IMG/VR virus record: IMGVR_UViG_3300044715_001611
Location: 62,001 to 126,000 of that record
Reading direction: 5' to 3' (one strand)
From: a virus
DNA length: 64,000 bases
The notes under the pieces are model-generated. The model had not been told where the DNA came from and did no database searches. It worked only from the letters and a program-made list of their open reading frames with translations. Below, piece by piece: positions 58,864 to 64,000 of the stretch (positions within the stretch are counted from its first letter, which is position 1; each line of letters begins with the position of its first letter). The position numbers and the translations under genes are program-made.

Positions 58864-59694
58864 ATGAGCAAAATCAAAATCGCGGCACCCAAAGCGGTGA
58901 CCCAATTCCAATCATCCGACGGCGTGACGCATGAGTCCAAGGCGGCGGCCATCGCCCACGAGGCGAAGGTCCAAATCGGTCCCAAGGTGGACGCGCTGCT
59001 GGAAGCGCTGGATATCAACGTGGACGAGTCGGAGGATATCCGGTTGGCAATTCTGTCCGCCAGCGGCAGCAAAATCGTGCAGGATCTCGCCGCCACGCTG
59101 ACCGCCTACGCTCCCTATCTCGGTGGCGCAAAGGCAAAGGCGACGGCACCCAAAGCTGCGACGCCCGCAGCCCCAAAGGCAACCAAAGCAGCGAGCCCGA
59201 CAAAAGCCGCAGCCCCTACCAATACAGGCGACGGCCCGATGACCATCGAAGCCGCCAAGAAGCTCCACAAGGCCTACTGCAAGAAGCGCGGATGCAAGCC
59301 CAAGGGCTACGCCGAGGCCAAGGCAATGGTCGAGGCGGCGCAGCAGGCAGCCGCGGATGAGAAGGCAGCCGCCAAGGAAGCCAAGACCGCAGCCAAGCCG
59401 GCCGCGACCCCAAAGGCAACCAAACCCCCGAAGGCGCCGGCAGCTCCCAAATCCGATGACACCGGCCCGATGTCGCTCGAAGAGGCGGAAGCCATGGTCG
59501 AGCGATATGAGGGCAAGCGCGGACGCAAGCCGGGGAACTTCGAGAAGGCGCAGCGCATCGTCGCCGCCGCCGAAGGCAAGCCCGCACCGGTGCCCACCAA
59601 AGCACCAGCGGAGAAAGCGCCAGCCGCGCCGGTGACGCCACCGCCCACAGCCGGACATCGTCCTCCGCCGCCTCCGCCGCAGTCGCCGGAGTAA
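58864..59694 (+). CDS. Histone H1-like Ala/Lys/Pro protein, 276 aa
   Basis: The N-terminal ~85 residues may fold (AIAHEAKVQIG, DIRLAILSASG). The rest consists of Ala/Lys/Pro-rich linkers around two copies of a ~33-residue charged helix-turn module (GPMTIEAAKKLHKAY and GPMSLEEAEAMVERY, each ending in a GRKPG/GCKPKG loop). It ends in a poly-Pro tail. Such composition is typical of nucleic-acid-binding H1/AlgP-like proteins, and could serve genome condensation or host nucleoid interference. The start is acaaATGAGC. Followed by a perfect terminator hairpin. Confidence 0.6.
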   Translation: MSKIKIAAPKAVTQFQSSDGVTHESKAAAIAHEAKVQIGPKVDALLEALDINVDESEDIRLAILSASGSKIVQDLAATLTAYAPYLGGAKAKATAPKAATPAAPKATKAASPTKAAAPTNTGDGPMTIEAAKKLHKAYCKKRGCKPKGYAEAKAMVEAAQQAAADEKAAAKEAKTAAKPAATPKATKPPKAPAAPKSDDTGPMSLEEAEAMVERYEGKRGRKPGNFEKAQRIVAAAEGKPAPVPTKAPAEKAPAAPVTPPPTAGHRPPPPPPQSPE

Positions 59695-59717
59695 ACCACC
59701 ACCGCCCTACACCAACC

Positions 59718-59749
59718 AAATGGCGTCCTGAGCAATCGGGACGCCATTT
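59718..59749 (+). terminator. Perfect 11-bp hairpin terminator
   Basis: AAATGGCGTCC (59718-59728) pairs with GGACGCCATTT (59739-59749) around a 10-base loop. The stem ends in its own T run. It terminates the H1-like gene transcript. Confidence 0.75.
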
Positions 59750-59810
59750 GCGTTTGTGGGAGTGAAGCATTGCAAAAGGCAGCCCGCCACGGTAATGAGG
59801 ATGGATTCAA

Positions 59811-60095
59811 ATGCGCCCGCATAACGAATCCCGCCTCTTCGTAGGCAATTTACCCGAGGACATTACAAAGGATGCCCTGCGCAGGATCTTCGAGCAATGC
59901 GGCGAGGTGCGGGATGTTTACATTCCGTACCAGCGAACCAAGGACGGGCGACTGACCTACAAATCAAAAGGATTTGCGTTCATTGAAATGGACTGCCCGG
60001 AGGATGCAAGAGTGGGAATTGAGATTTGGAATGAGAAATCGGTGTTCGATGATGGGCAAAAAATAGTCGTGCGTATCGCAAACGAGCGCGCTTAG
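59811..60095 (+). CDS. RRM-domain RNA-binding protein, 94 aa
   Basis: RNP2 RLFVGNL (~8-14) and RNP1 KGFAFIEM (~51-58) with the helix DALRRIFEQCGEV between them match the RNA recognition motif. The domain fills the whole protein. RRM proteins are found in some bacteria but are rare in phages. It could bind phage or host mRNA, affecting stability or the unusual translation initiation seen here. The start is ttcaaATGCGC. Confidence 0.85.
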   Translation: MRPHNESRLFVGNLPEDITKDALRRIFEQCGEVRDVYIPYQRTKDGRLTYKSKGFAFIEMDCPEDARVGIEIWNEKSVFDDGQKIVVRIANERA

Positions 60096-60107
60096 AGTGG
60101 AGCCCTC

Positions 60108-60635
60108 ATGAGTAACATTATCGGCGCACCCAACATCCTCACCGGCGAAATCCACGTCCCCACCAAGCTCATCGGAGTCATCGAACTTCCGCCCGAGCAC
60201 ATTGAGCGGAACGCATTTCGCTTCACCGGCGAGTACGATCCCAAATCAAAGCCATTCCTGATCGATGTCTCGATTCTGGAGAGCCCCCTGACCCAGCGGT
60301 ATTACCGGCGTCGGTATTTTGTGCGGGCTCCGAAGCCTGGCATTGCCGGGACCGTCGCCGCCCGTTACTGGCGCGGATACGAGAAACCCAAAGGACAGCA
60401 ATTCCCGGAAGTGGCAGGCCCGACGGACATCATCGCACTCGATGAACAGGACTGGTTCAAATATTTGAAGGAGATGAAAAGGTGGCCTCATCATTTCGTG
60501 GGGCCGGAAAGAAATCCGGGACTCTTTACATACATCACGGACGAAGATGCTCCGATGGTGGATTTGGGAAATGCGTTCTTCACGCACCCCCGCAATTTGG
60601 AAACGCGGGATATGGCAGACAAAGTGTCCGATTAA
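60108..60635 (+). CDS. Hypothetical protein, 175 aa
   Basis: Start ATGAGT at 60108. Strand-rich, with IHVPTKLIGVIELPPEH and FVRAPKPGIAGTVAARYW; aromatic C-terminal part. No recognised family. A TTAGAGT sequence precedes the start by 9 bases. Confidence 0.5.
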   Translation: MSNIIGAPNILTGEIHVPTKLIGVIELPPEHIERNAFRFTGEYDPKSKPFLIDVSILESPLTQRYYRRRYFVRAPKPGIAGTVAARYWRGYEKPKGQQFPEVAGPTDIIALDEQDWFKYLKEMKRWPHHFVGPERNPGLFTYITDEDAPMVDLGNAFFTHPRNLETRDMADKVSD

Positions 60636-60662
60636 CAATTAAAACTAAATGAGTGTAAAACA

Positions 60663-60962
60663 ATGAACCCAATGCCAAAACAGGCGGCCGCAGGAGCCGC
60701 CACAATTCTCACCGTGGAAGTGGAGGATGCCTCAAAGCACCCAGCCATTACCACCAGCGTCACCATGCCCGTGGACTCGGCGGAGGACGTCATCACGGAG
60801 GCGCTGGCGCTTTACCGTGAAATCATGGGACGGCATTCGTGCTCTTCCGTGGCGGACTGGAGCGCAATTCAGAGCAAGGCCAAGCAGCTCGGTAATGCCC
60901 TCAAGGTGGCCGGCGTGATGTCGGCCATTTCGCGGGCGGAGGCGGGTGAGGAGGAAGACTGA
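60663..60962 (+). CDS. Hypothetical protein, 99 aa
   Basis: Strand-helix protein with ILTVEVEDASKHPAITTSVTM and an Ala-rich C-terminal helix. A five-codon frame (ATGAGTGTAAAACAATGA, 60649-60666) in the consensus context precedes it and overlaps its ATG, like a tiny coupling leader. Confidence 0.5.
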   Translation: MNPMPKQAAAGAATILTVEVEDASKHPAITTSVTMPVDSAEDVITEALALYREIMGRHSCSSVADWSAIQSKAKQLGNALKVAGVMSAISRAEAGEEED

Positions 60963-61204
60963 TGCGCGCCTGGATCACAAAATACGCGCTCACTTCCGGA
61001 ATCTGCGAGGTGGAGGCGGAGCAATGCAGAGAGTCACCGAGCATGATCTCATGGGGTGGTTGGAATGGCTACGCCCATGGTGAAGGCAGGGGCTGGCACC
61101 GAACCCGAGAAGGCGCAATGGTGCGGGCGGAGGCAATGCGGAAAAAGAAAATCGAGTCGCTCAAAAAGAGCATCAAAAAGCTGGAAGCCCTTCGGTTCCA
61201 GTAA
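60962..61204 (+). CDS. Conserved small phage-type protein, 80 aa
   Basis: The N-terminal AWITKYALTSGICEVEAEQC resembles a set of short phage proteins beginning W.TKYALT.GI. The C-terminus is a Lys-rich coiled coil (RKKKIESLKKSIKKLEAL). One-base overlap with the previous stop. Confidence 0.6.
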   Translation: MRAWITKYALTSGICEVEAEQCRESPSMISWGGWNGYAHGEGRGWHRTREGAMVRAEAMRKKKIESLKKSIKKLEALRFQ

Positions 61205-61215
61205 CCAAAAAACAA

Positions 61216-61881
61216 ATGAGTGAACAAGAAGAAGAGCAGGTGCTCGTAATCCCCCGCCGCGCATTCGACGCCTGCGGGTCATTTCAGGGCTACAGCCCAA
61301 ATGTGACGCAGTATATGGATTTGCTCAGCGGCGAGCTTTTCCAATACATGCCACGGTCGAAGGCGGAGCAGGACGAGACCGCGAAGCAGATCATCCCTTA
61401 CGTGGTGTTTGCCCGGCGAAACGAAAATGCCATTGAATTGCTGACGTATCAGCGTTCCAAAAAATCAGGCGAAACGAGATTGGCGTCGAAATACTCAATC
61501 GGCATCGGAGGCCACATCAATAGCGGCGACCTGGACTACCAGACGGCGCTGATGCGCGAGATCAACGAGGAGATCAGTTTCGGTGGCGTCAGTCCATTGT
61601 CGCCCGGTGACCCAATTGGCATCCTGAATGACGACAGCAATGCCGTCGGCAGAGTGCATCTGGGGTTTGTGCATCTGGTGATGTTGAGCAGTGATGCGAT
61701 GATTCACCGACACGAGGATGCGCTGGCGAATCTGCAATGGATTGCGCTGGAGGAGCTGGAGGATGCAGTCAGTTGCGAAACCATGGAGTTCGAGACATGG
61801 TCTCTGCTGTGCATGAAACCCGTGATGCGGAAGGCGCTGGAGCGGTCACTTGCCGAGGTCGTCGCCGCCGGAAAGCAGTGA
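61216..61881 (+). CDS. Nudix hydrolase-like protein, 221 aa
   Basis: Nudix box at ~98-122: GGHINSGD followed by ALMREINEEISFGG (the REuxEE core; the first Glu of the box is replaced by Asp). A strand-rich N-terminal region precedes it. Nudix enzymes cleave nucleoside diphosphates linked to another moiety. A nucleotide-pool, NAD or cap-processing role is possible. Start acaaATGAGT. Confidence 0.72.
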   Translation: MSEQEEEQVLVIPRRAFDACGSFQGYSPNVTQYMDLLSGELFQYMPRSKAEQDETAKQIIPYVVFARRNENAIELLTYQRSKKSGETRLASKYSIGIGGHINSGDLDYQTALMREINEEISFGGVSPLSPGDPIGILNDDSNAVGRVHLGFVHLVMLSSDAMIHRHEDALANLQWIALEELEDAVSCETMEFETWSLLCMKPVMRKALERSLAEVVAAGKQ

Positions 61882-62303
61882 TGCCTGTCGCGCCGGAAGA
61901 AGGAGCGACTGGAAATCCCCTAGCGTCCAAGTTCCTCTACCGCTACGAGGCAGCGCGCGGAAGCATCACCTACGTGCAGGTGGTGCTGAGGAGATACAGG
62001 GTGAGCAAGGAGACGCCTTCTGGATATTGGATTCAGCACCCCGATGGTTACCCATGGGAGGATCGTCAAAAGTTCATCCTGAAATGCGGCGGAGGATCCA
62101 AGAAACGATTCGCGTATGAAGATCCGGATCGCGCATGGCAGTCTTGGAAATCTAGGAAGCATCACCACATCAACCACCTCACCAACCAATTGCGCCGCGC
62201 CCAGTTGCTGAATGAAATCGAGAGGCCCGAGTTCCCGAAGGATTCAGCCGAGGTGCTGGATGGGGACGATGCGGGAATACTGAAACCAAAAGAAAATGAG
62301 TAA
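61881..62303 (+). CDS. Conserved phage-type protein, 140 aa
   Basis: ATG 61881 overlaps the Nudix stop by one base. Contains YRYEAARGS, LRRYRVSKETPSGYWI and KKRFAYEDPDRAWQSW, a pattern I recall from phage proteins of unknown function (RYEA...ET..GYWI...KR.AY). Basic middle, acidic C-terminus. Confidence 0.6.
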   Translation: MPVAPEEGATGNPLASKFLYRYEAARGSITYVQVVLRRYRVSKETPSGYWIQHPDGYPWEDRQKFILKCGGGSKKRFAYEDPDRAWQSWKSRKHHHINHLTNQLRRAQLLNEIERPEFPKDSAEVLDGDDAGILKPKENE

Positions 62304-62308
62304 ATCAA

Positions 62309-62722
62309 ATGAGCGAACCGAATAAACCGGAGCCGATGACCATGGTGCCAGTATGCTGGCGGCTGGAAGTCAGCGAGCCATACCTCTGGCCGTCGAACAT
62401 GTGGGTTTTTCGGCGTGATGAATGGCGCAGCCTGGTCGTGGGGTCGATGGAAGAGAAATGGGGATTTCACGAAGGACTCTGGCTAATAGGTCAGGATGCG
62501 GAGGAGGGCGTCACAGATCAGGGAACCATGGAGGTAGGATTGTTGCATCTGGATCCGGCACAGTTGATTGAGAGTATGGACTTGCCGCAGCCGCATCTGC
62601 CAAAAGAGTGGCTGCGAAAATCATTCCATGACCAGCTGGTGATTCTGCAGAAGACCATGCGGGATATCGTCGGCGGCATTTGGGAGAGCGATATCGTCCC
62701 CTGGCTCAAAACGCTGAAGTGA
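62309..62722 (+). CDS. Hypothetical protein, 137 aa
   Basis: Consensus start atcaaATGAGC. Trp-rich strand region (VPVCWRLEVSEPYLWPSNMW), then a helical C-terminus. No recognised family. Confidence 0.5.
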   Translation: MSEPNKPEPMTMVPVCWRLEVSEPYLWPSNMWVFRRDEWRSLVVGSMEEKWGFHEGLWLIGQDAEEGVTDQGTMEVGLLHLDPAQLIESMDLPQPHLPKEWLRKSFHDQLVILQKTMRDIVGGIWESDIVPWLKTLK

Positions 62723-62723
62723 G

Positions 62724-63086
62724 ATGACAAAGCCAATCGTATCCCTCCTGCATACGGAGGATCCGACCGCGTCGTATTTACAGGATTACGAGACCCATCA
62801 GGGCGCGTGCGGGGTGGTGCTGGCATTTGCCAGGAATTGGGCGGTGGCAATTGTGCAGAGGGACGGGCGCATCAACAGGTTCACATTCGCCAGGAATCTA
62901 GGGAGCAAGGGGGAGCCGGCAATTACGGTGTATGAGGACATCGCTCTCGTCCCGAAGCAAATCCACAGGAGAATGGTCCTGCATATGCAGGCGAAGCAGC
63001 ATAAATACAAGAAACAGCTACACGCGCATGGACCCTTGGCGGTCTTCGAGGCGGTGTTGCAATATCTCAACTTAAAATCAAAATGA
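62724..63086 (+). CDS. Hypothetical protein, 120 aa
   Basis: One base after the previous stop (tgagATGACA). Strand-rich core (CGVVLAFARNWAVAIVQRDGRINRF) and a basic helical C-terminus. No recognised family. Confidence 0.5.
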   Translation: MTKPIVSLLHTEDPTASYLQDYETHQGACGVVLAFARNWAVAIVQRDGRINRFTFARNLGSKGEPAITVYEDIALVPKQIHRRMVLHMQAKQHKYKKQLHAHGPLAVFEAVLQYLNLKSK

Positions 63087-63148
63087 CAAAATCAACGCAG
63101 GAAATTGAAACGAACGCAGGACGGAAAGGATTTACCCATGCCGACTGA
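63083..63148 (+). CDS. Possible micro-gene, 21 aa
   Basis: atcaaaATGACA overlaps the previous stop by ATGA. The frame gives 21 codons and ends within the next gene. The position and context resemble other starts here, but the peptide has no distinctive content. Confidence 0.3.
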   Translation: MTKSTQEIETNAGRKGFTHAD

Positions 63149-63443
63149 GCCGGAGCAAATTGTACAACTGGAAGGGGACTACAGGACTCGGATAGAGCAG
63201 ATGCAATTCTGGCTATGGCTGCAGCGGATGCTGATGTGGTTGCTGGTGGCGATGCCGCCGGTCGCCTGGTGGTTCGGAATGCAGAGCGTGGGATTGCTGG
63301 TCGCGCTGTTTGTGTTTGTGCTGCTGCTGGAGCTTGGGGTATGGATTCTATACCGCAGCACAAAACAGGATGCGCATCTGTTGCATCTGCATTTGATCTG
63401 TCTGCAGAAACCCAAATACATTCCGAAAGACGAAGGACAATAG
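63138..63443 (+). CDS. Membrane protein with two transmembrane segments, 101 aa
   Basis: Start at ATG 63138. Hydrophobic helices at ~28-45 (WLQRMLMWLLVAMPPVAWWF) and ~50-70 (LLVALFVFVLLLELGVWIL) are separated by a short turn. The C-terminal tail is basic and His-rich. Function unknown. Confidence 0.6.
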   Translation: MPTEPEQIVQLEGDYRTRIEQMQFWLWLQRMLMWLLVAMPPVAWWFGMQSVGLLVALFVFVLLLELGVWILYRSTKQDAHLLHLHLICLQKPKYIPKDEGQ

Positions 63444-63446
63444 AAC

Positions 63447-63764
63447 GTGAAAGAGAACAAAAAACCAAAGACCCAAATCCCCCATTGCGACTTCCTGGAG
63501 GTGCTGGCGTTTGAGTTGCGAATGGTCATCCACACCGCCGGCGCGACGGGCGATGTCGATCCGGGGACGGAGAGGGATAACTGGCAGGCTGAGGTCCAGA
63601 CTCGGAAGAATTGGAGACACGATGCCGCAATGCTGCTGACGCATTTGGAGAATGCAGGAATTGCGGTGAAGGTTTCCAAATCTGCGAAGCTGCAGAAGGC
63701 GCTGCAGTTCATCGTCACGCAACCCGAGAAGATTGCCTACCGTCCGCTGGATGAAAGCAACTGA
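63447..63764 (+). CDS. Hypothetical protein, 105 aa
   Basis: GTG start at 63447, three bases after the membrane-protein stop. Helical middle (FLEVLAFELRMVIHTAG) and C-terminus. No recognised family. Confidence 0.5.
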   Translation: MKENKKPKTQIPHCDFLEVLAFELRMVIHTAGATGDVDPGTERDNWQAEVQTRKNWRHDAAMLLTHLENAGIAVKVSKSAKLQKALQFIVTQPEKIAYRPLDESN

Positions 63765-63921
63765 GAACGTGGAACGGCTAGGGAACGCCATCACGGAGGC
63801 GCTGCGTGAAATGGAAAAATGTCCGGATGACTCGGTGCAAAACATCTGGAACGAGGCTCTCGAATCCTGGGAGACAGGGCTGCGGATGAATCAGCGGCTC
63901 GAAATAGAGTCCGCCCGCTGA
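63751..63921 (+). CDS. Small acidic hypothetical protein, 56 aa
   Basis: ATG 63751 overlaps the previous gene by 14 bases. A single helical protein (RLGNAITEALREMEKCPDD). No recognised family. Confidence 0.45.
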   Translation: MKATENVERLGNAITEALREMEKCPDDSVQNIWNEALESWETGLRMNQRLEIESAR

Positions 63922-63922
63922 C

Positions 63923-64000
63923 ATGAGAAAGGCGAAGTCAATTCTGCATGTGAATCAACATGCTGTGCGCGCAAACAAAAAGGACGGAGGCAACCGACCT
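63923..64000 (+). CDS. Partial conserved phage-type protein (N-terminal 26 residues)
   Basis: ATG 63923 follows the previous stop by one base and is open to the window end. SILHVNQHAVRAN matches the beginning of small phage proteins I recall (K.ILHVNQH.IR.N...). Cut by the window edge. Confidence 0.6.
   Translation, partial: MRKAKSILHVNQHAVRANKKDGGNRP

Noticed and set aside
1-64000. tRNA genes, rRNA, CRISPR arrays, insertion sequences, riboswitches
   Set aside because: None recognised on reading both strands. tRNA absence was judged by eye only; a tRNA-scanning run would be decisive.

Overview
The window looks like part of a large tailed-phage (Caudoviricetes) genome. Reasons: genes are tightly packed with ATGA-type overlaps, nearly all on the + strand; the replication and recombination set is phage-like; a portal protein is present; there are four homing-endonuclease genes and an intein; and many genes are small and unrecognisable. 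No rRNA, tRNA or CRISPR array was seen. The host cannot be named. Almost every gene starts in the context (A/T)CAAATGA, often ACCAAATGAGT, with no Shine-Dalgarno sequence. That suggests a host with weak SD dependence or leaderless translation, but it is only a hint.

Layout. 1-163: probable start of a minus-strand gene, cut by the window edge. 268-11.6 kb: an RNase H-like protein, a sigma-70 family factor, an SbcD/Mre11-like nuclease (2632-3816), five small genes, and an SbcC/Rad50-like ATPase (6972-9581). The 3' end of the ATPase gene has been invaded by a GIY-YIG endonuclease gene. 11.6-24.7 kb: an SF2 helicase, a free-standing HNH endonuclease, a Fic protein, a DnaB-like helicase, an HD hydrolase, a putative lambda-O-like replication initiator (19737-21194) with repeated palindromes inside the gene, and a DnaG-type primase. 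24.7-29 kb: a family A DNA polymerase with an N-terminal uracil-DNA-glycosylase-like domain. It is interrupted in motif B by an intein, and inside the intein an HNH-type endonuclease is encoded in a different reading frame. 29-41 kb: an abundant-looking Pro-rich protein with GYF-like modules, a block of small paralogous genes, a RecA/UvsX-like recombinase and a RecQ-like helicase. 41.1-54.6 kb: separated from the previous block by a strong terminator. It holds two consecutive genes that carry the N-terminal half of an RNA polymerase beta subunit (the first fused to a 2H phosphoesterase-like domain, a DUF6624-like domain and others), a repeat-domain virion protein, the portal, a GIY-YIG endonuclease, and membrane-segment-rich probable virion proteins. 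54.6-64 kb: accessory genes, including a PD-(D/E)XK (DUF559/Vsr-like) nuclease, a histone-H1-like Ala/Lys/Pro protein, an RRM protein, a Nudix hydrolase and small membrane proteins. There is one clear regulatory gap, at 57006-57263.

How the genes fit together. Initiator, DnaB-like helicase, primase and PolA would form a nearly self-sufficient replisome. SbcCD-like, RecA-like, RecQ-like, SF2 helicase and RNase H-like proteins would handle recombination-dependent replication. The sigma factor and the RNA-polymerase-beta-derived proteins point to phage control of transcription. The structural genes are preceded by terminators and by -10-like boxes (TANNCT) only 6-11 nt before the start codon, which suggests leaderless late transcripts. 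The strongest candidates for something new are the out-of-frame endonuclease gene nested in the PolA intein, the beta-subunit halves split and loaded with unrelated enzyme domains, and the endonuclease insertion that supplies a replacement C-terminus to the SbcC-like gene.
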